Assembly: GCA_003243425.1 (NCBI GenBank)
Contig: QFQP01000080.1
Coordinates: forward strand, 1 to 7,158
Length of the DNA: 7,158 nucleotides
From: Archangium gephyra
GTDB taxonomy: Bacteria; Myxococcota; Myxococcia; Myxococcales; Myxococcaceae
Direction: 5' to 3'
Part shown: positions 1-6,598 of the stretch, in pieces
How positions within the stretch are numbered: position 1 is the first letter of the stretch
Layout of the letters: every line of letters starts with the position of its first letter
Made by a program: the position numbers and the translations under genes
The notes under the pieces: generated by a model
What the model was told of the DNA's origin: nothing
What the model saw: only the letters and a program-made list of their open reading frames with translations
The model's database searches: none

Positions 1-590
1 GTGGCCCTCCTCGAGCCGCCGCCGTCCCAATCGGCTTCACACTCGGGGCCGGTTTCAGCGGCTTGTTCTTCTTGTCCTTTCGCAGGGCTCTCGGCGGGAC
101 GGGTTCGCTCCGCTCGCACTGTCCTGGAAATGCGAACGCCTGCGAATCCAGGTGGTTGGGCGACGCGAGCCGGGACGCTCTCGCGGATTCGCTCCGTCCC
201 GCGACGAACGTGGGGCCATCCGCGACGGGCCCACTTCTTCGTCCGTGCCTTGGCCTTCGTCGCCTTCGTCTTGGCAGATGTCGCCTTGCGTGTTGCCTTG
301 CGACGAAGGTTGGACGTCCGCTTGACGCCACCGGTGCTCTTGCGGGTCGACTTGCGAGACGGCTTCCCGGTGGCCGAGTCCTCGAGCTTCGCGCCGCCCT
401 TCTTCGCCGCCCGCTTCGAGACGTTCCGCGTGCCGCTGTGGCCGTCACCGGCCTTGCGGTCGGAGGCGCTCACACCCGGCAGCGACGTGTCCACGGGATC
501 ATCCCGCCGCGGCCGCGGCGCCCTCTTGGGCTTCGGCGGGTTAGCGTCCTTTTCCTGCTGCGCCTTGAAGCGTTCGGCCTTCGTCGACAT
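1..590 (-). CDS. Lys/Arg-rich basic protein (histone-like appearance), 3' end beyond window
   Basis: An open frame runs leftward from ATG at 590 to the window edge with no stop (196 codons seen). The first ~119 residues are hydrophilic and very basic: a charged start (MSTKAERFKAQQEKD), a Pro/Arg segment, then the block DSATGKPSRKSTRKSTGG at residues 71-88, followed by TSNLRRKATRKATSAKTKATKAKA. I recall small proteins with a similar GKPSRKSTRKS block in myxobacteria, but know no function. The composition suggests nucleic-acid binding, like histone H1-type tails; this is inference. The gene lies 14 bp after the stop of the LysR gene on the same strand and has no Shine-Dalgarno sequence, so it may be co-transcribed or start from a short leader. 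Residues 120-196 have weaker codon bias and cross several inverted repeats. The genuine protein may therefore end near residue 119, with the remainder being a frameshifted or readthrough tail. The first 119 codons are well supported; the tail is doubtful. Confidence 0.65.
   Translation of the reverse strand, partial: MSTKAERFKAQQEKDANPPKPKRAPRPRRDDPVDTSLPGVSASDRKAGDGHSGTRNVSKRAAKKGGAKLEDSATGKPSRKSTRKSTGGVKRTSNLRRKATRKATSAKTKATKAKARTKKWARRGWPHVRRGTERIRESVPARVAQPPGFAGVRISRTVRAERTRPAESPAKGQEEQAAETGPECEADWDGGGSRRA
96..201. repeat. Cluster of short inverted repeats (REP-like hairpins)
   Basis: Three stem-loop candidates occur within about 105 bp. Arms CGGGACG (171-177) and CGTCCCG (195-201) enclose a 17-nt loop. 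GGAC (97-100) and GTCC (121-124) bound a similar 29-nt unit. CCTGG (123-127) pairs with CCAGG (148-152), and its loop contains TGCGAA twice, 10 bp apart (131 and 141). The units at 96-124 and 172-200 both start GGGACG and contain TTCGCTCCG, so they look like two diverged copies of one element. This is more typical of intergenic DNA than of coding sequence, although an open frame crosses it. Hairpin stability was not calculated. Confidence 0.35.
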
Positions 591-604
591 GTCGGTAAGA
601 TACT

Positions 605-1552
605 CTAACCGCCGCGCGATCGAGAAGTGACCGCTGCGCCCCCTGCTTCGTCCCTGGCGCCGAGCTTCTCCCGCGCTGATTCGATGAGTGCGTTGACGGC
701 AGGGTGGCGTACGCGCCGCTCGACGGAGATGGCGAAGTACCGTTCAGTCACTCCAGGGATGGCGCCCAGCTTCACGACGCCGCCGATGTCCTCGATCTCC
801 GCCGCCATCGCGGCCCGAACCGGGAAGATCCCTCGGCCGCGCAGCCCAAAGACCCGCATGAGGCCCACGTCGTCGAACTCGCCCTCGACCCGTACTCTGA
901 CCGAGTGCTCACCGAGCCAGCGTTCGATCGACCGCCGCAGCGACGTGCCGCGCATGGGGAGCAACAAGGGCGCGCCCGAGAGCGCACCGGGCAGGTCTCC
1001 TTGGTACTTCTCGGCGAGCTCTGGCGTTCCGTACAGCGCCAGCTCCGAGATCCCGAGAGGATGTCCGAAGAGCCGAAGCGTGCCTCCCTGCTGCGGGGCC
1101 GTGTCGGCGAGCACCAGATGCAAGCGACCGACAGCGAGCTCCTCGAGCAGCCGCTCCAGCGTGTCTTGGCGCGCGGCGACGGGGCCATACCCCTCGACCG
1201 TGAGCGCGGGCTCGAGCAGACGAAAGGCCAGGGCCTTGGGGATCGCGCCAACCACGCCGACCCGGAGCGGCGTCCTCCTTGGGCGTTCGTGACCGCGCGC
1301 CACCTCAGACGCATCGCGCGCCAGGCGGCTGACCTCGTCCGCATACCACGCGATCTCGTTGCCGAGCGCAGTGAGGACGAGCCTCCGTCCGCGCCGCTCG
1401 AACAGGTCGCCGCCGAGCTCCTCCTCGAGCGCGCGCATCTGCATGCTGAGGTTCGAGTGGGTGGTGCCGAGCTCGCGAGCCGCGCGCACGAGGCTTCCCT
1501 CGCGGGCGACGACTGCGAAGTAGTGCAGCCGCGGCAGGCTCGCCTGTTCCAT
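605..1552 (-). CDS. LysR-family transcriptional regulator, NhaR type
   Basis: This 315-aa protein has the usual LysR size and layout: a winged helix-turn-helix at about residues 7-66 and a two-lobed ligand-binding domain at about 96-295. It matches what I remember of E. coli NhaR, the Na+-responsive activator of the nhaA Na+/H+ antiporter gene, at both ends: YF-x-V-x-x-EGS-x-V-x-AA near the start, MRALEEELGGDLFERRGRRL at 39-58, VEGEFDD at 222-228 followed by LM-x-x-FG, and HPAV at 283-286. NhaR-like proteins respond to cations, pH or osmolarity; the ligand here is unknown. The frame stays open upstream, but the 79 extra residues are Arg-rich and unlike LysR proteins, so I chose ATG 1552, where the HTH starts at the usual distance. 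A TTGACA promoter places transcription start at about this ATG. The gene is divergent from the ATPase/channel operon, which suggests that it controls that operon and itself. The C-terminal ~18 residues are a low-complexity tail. Confidence 0.93.
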   Translation of the reverse strand: MEQASLPRLHYFAVVAREGSLVRAARELGTTHSNLSMQMRALEEELGGDLFERRGRRLVLTALGNEIAWYADEVSRLARDASEVARGHERPRRTPLRVGVVGAIPKALAFRLLEPALTVEGYGPVAARQDTLERLLEELAVGRLHLVLADTAPQQGGTLRLFGHPLGISELALYGTPELAEKYQGDLPGALSGAPLLLPMRGTSLRRSIERWLGEHSVRVRVEGEFDDVGLMRVFGLRGRGIFPVRAAMAAEIEDIGGVVKLGAIPGVTERYFAISVERRVRHPAVNALIESAREKLGARDEAGGAAVTSRSRGG

Positions 1553-1588
1553 CCGGGCTATGTCATCGAGAGCGACGGTGCTTGTCAA
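1553..1588 (-). promoter_or_regulatory. Sigma70-like promoter of the LysR gene, leaderless geometry
   Basis: On the minus strand a perfect -35 hexamer TTGACA (1588-1583) is followed after exactly 17 nt by TGACAT (1565-1560), a weak -10 that keeps the first T and the final AT. A start 6-8 nt past the -10 would fall at or next to ATG 1552, leaving essentially no 5' leader. There is no Shine-Dalgarno sequence before that ATG, which agrees. The -35 is strong evidence; the -10 is only 3 of 6. Confidence 0.5.
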
Positions 1589-1592
1589 CCCG

Positions 1593-1613
1593 TCACTATT
1601 GATGAACTGATAT
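1593..1613. promoter_or_regulatory. AT-rich core of the divergent promoter region, candidate LysR operator
   Basis: These 21 bp contain only 6 G/C in a window that is otherwise strongly GC-rich, and they sit between the two divergent starts where a LysR protein normally binds. The segment contains TGAT twice (1600-1603 and 1608-1611, with 5 nt between), but no clean T-N11-A palindrome, so binding is inferred from position and composition. Confidence 0.35.
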
Positions 1614-1632
1614 CCCTGGTGTAAGTGTGAGG
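1600..1632 (+). promoter_or_regulatory. Possible weak promoter of the ATPase/channel operon
   Basis: An extended -10-like element, TG (1617-1618), one base, then TGTAAG (1620-1625, 4 of 6), lies just before the first gene. No good -35 is found 17 nt upstream, as expected for an activator-dependent promoter. An alternative pair is TTGTCA (1582-1587) with TGATAT (1608-1613), but its spacing is 20 nt. The choice is uncertain. Confidence 0.28.
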
Positions 1633-1635
1633 GCC

Positions 1636-4600
1636 ATGCAGAGCTCCATCGTACGCCGCGTGATCGCACGGGCGGTCGCCGCCGCGGCGATCCTGCTGCT
1701 CGCTGGGCCCGCTGCGAGCCAAGACGCGGGCGCACCGGTCGCATCGGCGAGTTCCGATGCCGCGTTGCCGGCCGCGCCGTCCGACCCACGAACGGCGCAG
1801 GTGCGCGCGCTGCTCGCCGGAACCCTGGATGTCGCCGTCGCGCCGCAAGCGCTGTTCGACGTCGCGCTGGACGACGAGGCCGCTCTCCAGATCGAGGCCG
1901 CGCGTGTCCGCGCGTTCCTACGGGCGGCCGACGAAGCGGCTCGTCCGGCGGAGCCGCCAGCGCGGTCGCGGGGACGTCGCGCCACGGTCGAGGCTCCCGA
2001 CGCTGGCTCGCTCCGCACCGATCTCGCCGCGCTCGACCCTACGCTTTTTCGCGAGCGCGTAGAGCTCGATCGTGCGCGCCTCGAGTTCTACGAGCTGAGC
2101 GCGGAGCGGCGGGCAGAGCTGCTCCAAGCTCACGCCACGCGCCAGGAGGCCGCTCAGCCGCGGGAGACAGAAGAGGAGCGCCGCGCCAGAGAGGCTGAGG
2201 CCGAGCGTGCACGCGCGCTCGAAGCCGCGAGGGCTGCTCGCTCGGAGGCGGAGCGGGTAGTCGCCGAGGAGCTGGCGCGCCTCATCGCGCTCGAGACGCG
2301 CGTCCGCGGACTCCGCGATGAGTTCCAACGAACGCGAGACGCGATCGCCGTGCGGCGCGACACGGTGCTCGGCTGGCAGCGGCGCGTTCGCGACGCGAAG
2401 TCCTCAGGTTCGTCGGATGCCGATGCGACCTACGACGCGCTCCGTAGGGCGCTGCGAGCAGCGCGCGACGATCTCGCGAGTGCGCTCGACGCGCTGAACG
2501 ACGACGCAAGCGCCATTCCGAGCCTGGGCCCCGACCCGCTCGTGGATGTTCCGCCAGACATCCCCGCCGATGCGGCGCGGGAGCGGCGCACGGCCGTCGA
2601 CCGCGCCATCGCGGATGCGCGACGCGACGAGCAAGCGTTGAGAGAGGAGCGAGCGTCGGCGCTCCTCGAGGAGATCAACACGCTCAACCGCGAGCGGCTC
2701 GGTCTGTTGCCCGCCCTCTCCGCCGCCAAGCGTGACGCGGTCACCGGCTTCACGTCGTCAGGTTGGGATCAGGCTCGTTCGGAGGCCCGTCACCTGTCGC
2801 TGATCCTTCGCTACCACCAGCACGCGGCTCTGGCCTGGCTCCAGACCGTGAGAACGGGCGGGAGCGCCGGTGTGTCGGCGTGGCGGACGACGGCCGTGCT
2901 CTTGCCGCTGCTGCTTGTGGTCGGTGTCTTCGTCTGGGGCCGGCGGAAGACGCAGGCGCTCTTGCGCTGGGGGGACTCGCGCATCGCCGCTGATGACCGC
3001 GCCGAGCGGCGGAGCACGCCGAGCCTCGGACGCCGGGCGGTTCGCCTCCTGCTGAAGATCCATCGACCGCTCGAGTGGATCCTGTTCTTTCTCGCGCTGT
3101 CGTGGTTGCTCCCCGCGGGTGCGAGGAGTCTTCTCGAGGTGCAGCTCCTCTCGTCGATGGTGACCTGGACACTCGCGGGCTCGCTGGTCGTCAACGTTGT
3201 CAACGCGGTTGCGGCAGGGAGCACCGGGGCTCTCCTGCCCCTCGAAGAGAGCGAGCCCGGCAAGCTTCGGCTCCGTTCGCTGCGCTTGGTGGGACGGACC
3301 GTCATCGTCTTCGCGCTCATCCTGGTGCTCAGCACGCGTCTCGTCGGCGAAGGGACGATCTACAGCTGGGTCTTCTCCACGTGTTGGTTTGCGGCCATTC
3401 CGGTCTTCCTCCTCCTCGTGAAGTGGTGGCGCACCACCGTGTTCGAGCGACTCGAGCGCCTGCGAAAGAAGACGCCGCTTCAGAAATGGATCTTGGCGAA
3501 CCGCTCAGGGTGGAAGAGCTTCGGAGCGGCGATGGTCGGGGCCGTGCAACTCTTCGCAACCGGCGCGGTCAAGCTTGGTCGGAGCTGGCTCTCGGGCTTC
3601 GAGCTGGCCCGACGGATCCATGCCTACCTCTTCAAGAGGGAGATCGAACGCATTGGGGAGGGGCACGCGCACGCCGAACTCACCCCGCTCGCTGGCGAGG
3701 CGTTCGAGAAGCTCGACCCGGAGAGGCCGTTCGGCCGCTGGCTTCACTGCCCCGCCGATGCCGTGCGCGACGCGGTGTCCCTGCGGGCGCAGGACCGTCG
3801 CGGTGCGCTCGTGGTCGTCGTCGCGCCTCGAGGGATGGGGAAGTCGTCCCTGCTTCGAGCCATCGCCGAGCAGAGCCCGGGCGCGAAGGTGTTGGGCTGC
3901 CGCGCGGAGACGAGTGTTGCTGACTTGGGCGCGGCGGCTGAAGCGGCGCCGTCGATCCTTCTCCTCGACGATGCTCACACGCTCATCGAACCGCGCATCG
4001 GAGGGCTCGCCAAGTTCGACGAGGCGGTTGCGTTCGCGCGCGCGCATAGCGAGGAGACGACCTGGGTCTTTTCGATCGACGCGTCCGTCTGGCCGCTGCT
4101 CAAGCGCGCCCGCGACGCCCGACCACTGTTCGATGAAACCTACGTCCTCTCCCCCTGGGCCGAGGCTCAACTCGGAGCGCTCCTGGCGGACCGCGATGAG
4201 GCAGCCGAGATCGTGCCCCAATACGACGGACTCCTCGATCGGCTCCCGCCGGGTGCCGATGAGATCGACCGCCAAGATGCCCTGACAGCGAAACGCACGG
4301 GGTACGAGCGGATGCTCTGGGACCACGTCGGCGGCAATCCAGGCCTCGCGCTGGAGGCCTGGCGGGTGTCGCTCGGGCGGGATGAAGAAGGGGGCGTCCA
4401 CGTCCGGCCGCTCCAGGTCCCGGACATCACCAAGCTCGAGCGGCTGCCCGACTCATCGCTGTTCGTCCTCAGGGCGGTCCTTCAACTTGCGCCCACCAGC
4501 GTGGAGAGCGTGGCGCAGGCGACCCGACTGCGCCCGGAGGAGGTGCTCCAAGATCTGAGGTTCGGCAAGGCGCAGGGCTTCTACGAAGACCGGTCGGGCA

Positions 4601-4677
4601 GCGTCCGAATCGCTTGGCCTTGGCTGCGCGCAGTGAGCCGACTCCTCGAGCGCCGTCAACTCTTGGTGAGCCCATGA
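1636..4677 (+). CDS. Membrane-anchored P-loop ATPase with periplasmic coiled coil (MscK-like front half)
   Basis: This is a 1013-aa protein; residue numbers here count from GTG 1627, so subtract 3. I prefer ATG 1636, which gives a clean signal peptide (IVRRVIARAVAAAAILLLAG, cut near residues 31-34) and has GAGGG just upstream. Order of parts: signal peptide; long Ala/Arg/Glu-rich, coiled-coil-like periplasmic region (about 140-365); five membrane segments (about 421-438, 482-497, 508-529, 555-572, 580-600), with basic loops that place the C-terminus in the cytoplasm; amphipathic linker (about 605-670); P-loop NTPase (about 700-920) with Walker A APRGMGKSS (733-741), Walker B ILLLDDAH (777-784), a sensor-like strand WVFSID (813-818) and GGNPGLALEAW (902-912); then a winged-helix-like tail (about 945-1012). 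The NTPase resembles AAA/STAND-type ATPases. The front resembles the periplasmic and membrane parts of MscK/MscM giant channels, but no MscS channel domain is present. It is first in the operon and overlaps the next gene by ATGA. The fold calls are firm; the role, probably control of the neighbouring channels, is inference. Confidence 0.92.
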   Translation: MQSSIVRRVIARAVAAAAILLLAGPAASQDAGAPVASASSDAALPAAPSDPRTAQVRALLAGTLDVAVAPQALFDVALDDEAALQIEAARVRAFLRAADEAARPAEPPARSRGRRATVEAPDAGSLRTDLAALDPTLFRERVELDRARLEFYELSAERRAELLQAHATRQEAAQPRETEEERRAREAEAERARALEAARAARSEAERVVAEELARLIALETRVRGLRDEFQRTRDAIAVRRDTVLGWQRRVRDAKSSGSSDADATYDALRRALRAARDDLASALDALNDDASAIPSLGPDPLVDVPPDIPADAARERRTAVDRAIADARRDEQALREERASALLEEINTLNRERLGLLPALSAAKRDAVTGFTSSGWDQARSEARHLSLILRYHQHAALAWLQTVRTGGSAGVSAWRTTAVLLPLLLVVGVFVWGRRKTQALLRWGDSRIAADDRAERRSTPSLGRRAVRLLLKIHRPLEWILFFLALSWLLPAGARSLLEVQLLSSMVTWTLAGSLVVNVVNAVAAGSTGALLPLEESEPGKLRLRSLRLVGRTVIVFALILVLSTRLVGEGTIYSWVFSTCWFAAIPVFLLLVKWWRTTVFERLERLRKKTPLQKWILANRSGWKSFGAAMVGAVQLFATGAVKLGRSWLSGFELARRIHAYLFKREIERIGEGHAHAELTPLAGEAFEKLDPERPFGRWLHCPADAVRDAVSLRAQDRRGALVVVVAPRGMGKSSLLRAIAEQSPGAKVLGCRAETSVADLGAAAEAAPSILLLDDAHTLIEPRIGGLAKFDEAVAFARAHSEETTWVFSIDASVWPLLKRARDARPLFDETYVLSPWAEAQLGALLADRDEAAEIVPQYDGLLDRLPPGADEIDRQDALTAKRTGYERMLWDHVGGNPGLALEAWRVSLGRDEEGGVHVRPLQVPDITKLERLPDSSLFVLRAVLQLAPTSVESVAQATRLRPEEVLQDLRFGKAQGFYEDRSGSVRIAWPWLRAVSRLLERRQLLVSP
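4665..4677 (+). promoter_or_regulatory. ATGA stop/start overlap with GGTGAG ribosome site
   Basis: ATG 4674 overlaps the TGA of the ATPase gene (4675-4677), with GGTGAG at 4665-4670 as a Shine-Dalgarno-like site. This points to translational coupling and a fixed ratio of ATPase to first channel. A second ATG follows directly at 4677. Confidence 0.7.
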
Positions 4678-5597
4678 TGCGGAAGCTCTCGTCACACGCG
4701 CTTCAGCTCGTCGGCGCCGGGTCAACGCTGCTCGTCGCTGCCCCTGCGCATGCCCAAGATGCGCCCGACTTCGGACGCCTCGCCGAGTTCATCCGTTGGG
4801 GAGGCGTCGCGGCGTCCATCCCCGTCGTCGTTGGCGCGCTCTTCCTCATTCGGATCGTCGAGAACTTTGGCGACCGCCTGAGCGCGCGCTTCTCGAATCG
4901 CAGACCGACGATCCAGAAGGTGCAGACGACGGTCCGATTCTTCGTCTACATCGCGACGATCGCGATCGCGCTGAGTCTGAGCATTCGACTCGATCCGACC
5001 GCGCTCACGGTCATCGGCGGCGCGCTCGCCTTCGCCGTCGGCTTTGCGCTCCGCGACCTCGTGGCTTCGTTCATCGCGGGCATCACCATCATGTTCGATC
5101 GCCCCTTCCAGGTGGGCGACCGCGTTTCCTATGGTGGCGAGTACGGCGACATCATCAAGATCGGCCTGCGCAGCGTGCGGATGAACACGCTCGACCACAA
5201 CATCATCACGATCCCGAACAACAAGGTTTTCACCGACGTCACTTCGAGCGGCAACTACGGCGCGCTCGAGATGCAGGTGGCGATGGACTTCTACATTGGG
5301 GTCGACCAGGACGCGAAGCTCGCGGCGGAGATCATCCGTGAGGCCTGCCTCACGAGCCCCTACGTCTTCCTCGAGCAGCCCATCCCCGTGCTCGCCAAGC
5401 AGGTCATCCTGCAAGACTATGTCGCGTTCCACCTGAAGGCGCGCCCGTACGTCTTCGACTGCAAGTACGAGAAGCCCTTCGAGACCGACGTGCACTTCAG
5501 GGTGCTCGAGGCGTTCCGCGAGCGAGGCATCCAACCACCGTCCGTTCTTCATCGATCGGTCACCGGAGGCGCAGAGTCGCGGGGAGGAACGTCGTGA
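4674..5597 (+). CDS. MscS-family small-conductance mechanosensitive channel, with signal peptide
   Basis: This 307-aa inner-membrane channel should gate solute and ion efflux when membrane tension rises. An N-terminal signal peptide ends APAHA-QDA near residue 27. Membrane segments follow at about 36-62, 87-105 and the pore helix 110-140. The pore helix reads GGALAFAVGFALRDLVASF and leads into the MscS signature FDRPFQVGD (141-149), then the beta domain with G-x-YGDI-x-x-IGLRSVR and ITIPNNK (178-184), and an alpha/beta C-terminus. Length is close to E. coli MscS (286 aa). Lined up with E. coli MscS, the two gate leucines (105 and 109) correspond to F120 and F124, and the Q112-G113 hinge to R127-D128. 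The frame extends upstream, but ATG 4674 is supported by the ATGA overlap, the ribosome site and the signal peptide. A cleavable signal peptide is unusual for a small MscS and fits a channel whose N-terminus faces the periplasm. The family assignment is secure; tension gating in this protein is inferred. Confidence 0.96.
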   Translation: MMRKLSSHALQLVGAGSTLLVAAPAHAQDAPDFGRLAEFIRWGGVAASIPVVVGALFLIRIVENFGDRLSARFSNRRPTIQKVQTTVRFFVYIATIAIALSLSIRLDPTALTVIGGALAFAVGFALRDLVASFIAGITIMFDRPFQVGDRVSYGGEYGDIIKIGLRSVRMNTLDHNIITIPNNKVFTDVTSSGNYGALEMQVAMDFYIGVDQDAKLAAEIIREACLTSPYVFLEQPIPVLAKQVILQDYVAFHLKARPYVFDCKYEKPFETDVHFRVLEAFRERGIQPPSVLHRSVTGGAESRGGTS

Positions 5598-5634
5598 CCC
5601 GGTGGGTCGAGTCCGCCTCGGCGCAGGAGAGCAC

Positions 5635-6567
5635 ATGGAAGAGCAGCTGAAGACCCTCCTCTTCGATCCGCTGACCGGCAAGCTCGCGAGCGCGGCGATC
5701 GCCCTCTTGGTGGTGTTCGCGATCGGCCGACTCCTGCTTCGCTCGGTCGAGCGCTACGTCAAGGACAGCGAAGCGCGGTACCGCGCGCGCAAGGTGGTCT
5801 CGTTCGTCCGCTACGCCATCGCAGCGGTTGTACTCGCGATCATCTTCAGCGAGCGCCTGGCCGGGCTCACGGTCGTTTTCGGTGTCGCCGGCGCTGGGAT
5901 CGCCTTCGCGCTCCAAGAGGTCATCGCCAGCATCGCGGGGTGGATGGCGATCTCCTCGGGCGGGTTCTACTCGACCGGCGATCGCGTTCAGGTCGGCGGA
6001 ATCAAGGGCGACGTCATCGACATCGGCGTGCTGCGGACGACCGTCATGGAGGTCGGGCAGTGGGTGAACGGTGACCTGTACAACGGGCGCATCGTGAAGA
6101 TCGCGAACAGCTTCGTCTTCAAGGAGCCGGTGTTCAACTACTCGGCTGACTTCCCCTTTCTCTGGGACGAGATCACCTTGCCCGTTCGGTATGGGTCCGA
6201 CTGGAAGGCGGCCAAGGCGATGCTGGTCGCGGTCGGCGAAGAGGTCTGCGCCGACTTCGCGCTCCGCTCGAAGGACGCGTGGAGCGCCGCAGTCGTGAAG
6301 TATCGCCTCGAGGACGCGCCAGTCGAGCCGGTGGTCACGATGGTTGCCAACGACAACTGGCTCGAGTTCACGCTCCGGTACGTCGTGGACTACCGAAAGC
6401 GACGCATCGTGAAGGACCAGCTCTTCACGCGCATCTTGGAGGAAGTCGACAAGTCCGGCGACCGCATCCGCCTCGCCTCCGCCACCTTCGAGCTTGTCAA
6501 CATGCCTCGGCTCGACGTCGACGTGGCAGAGAGACGCGTCACGGTGGCGCCGAAATACGTTCCGTGA
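5635..6567 (+). CDS. MscS-family mechanosensitive channel, second paralogue
   Basis: This is a 310-aa channel protein. The start ATG 5635 has a strong AGGAGA (5625-5630) 4 nt upstream; an in-frame GTG at 5602 lacks such a site. There is no signal peptide. Membrane segments lie at about 17-36, 58-72 and the pore helix 76-105, which reads GVAGAGIAFALQEVIASI. It is followed by STGDRVQVGGIKGDVIDIG (113-131), the MscS beta domain, and KIANSFVFKEPVFNYS (155-170), a form common in MscS proteins of the YnaI-like kind. By alignment the E. coli gate leucines 105 and 109 correspond to A87 and F91, so the constriction differs from that of the first channel. Overall similarity to the upstream channel is low outside the core, so this is not a recent duplication. 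It lies 37 bp after the first channel in the same operon, so heteromeric or ATPase-linked channels are possible but unproven. Confidence 0.95.
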   Translation: MEEQLKTLLFDPLTGKLASAAIALLVVFAIGRLLLRSVERYVKDSEARYRARKVVSFVRYAIAAVVLAIIFSERLAGLTVVFGVAGAGIAFALQEVIASIAGWMAISSGGFYSTGDRVQVGGIKGDVIDIGVLRTTVMEVGQWVNGDLYNGRIVKIANSFVFKEPVFNYSADFPFLWDEITLPVRYGSDWKAAKAMLVAVGEEVCADFALRSKDAWSAAVVKYRLEDAPVEPVVTMVANDNWLEFTLRYVVDYRKRRIVKDQLFTRILEEVDKSGDRIRLASATFELVNMPRLDVDVAERRVTVAPKYVP

Positions 6568-6598
6568 TGGCGGACCGCGTCCGCCGAAAGGTCACTGC

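Noticed and set aside
1..630. Plus-strand open frames of 181-209 aa
   Set aside because: They mirror the minus-strand basic gene; their translations are Arg/Ala/Leu/Ser-rich with no domain, while the minus strand shows a recognisable Lys-rich block.
1593..1614. Perfect LysR T-N11-A palindrome
   Set aside because: Only direct TGAT repeats and trivial T-N11-A matches are present; the palindrome arms do not pair well.
704..1624. 306-aa plus-strand frame opposite the LysR gene
   Set aside because: Antisense shadow of a clear NhaR-type regulator in GC-rich DNA; no motif, signal peptide or ribosome site.
1553..1789. N-terminal extension of the LysR protein to 394 aa
   Set aside because: Arg/Pro/Ala-rich, unlike LysR N-termini, and it would run through the divergent promoter and into the opposite ATPase gene.
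3505..4401. 298-aa minus-strand frame inside the ATPase gene
   Set aside because: The plus strand carries Walker A and B motifs and a consistent domain order; the antisense protein has no recognisable feature.
4722..5681. 319-aa minus-strand frame opposite the first channel
   Set aside because: Asp/Arg/Glu-rich shadow of an unmistakable MscS gene.
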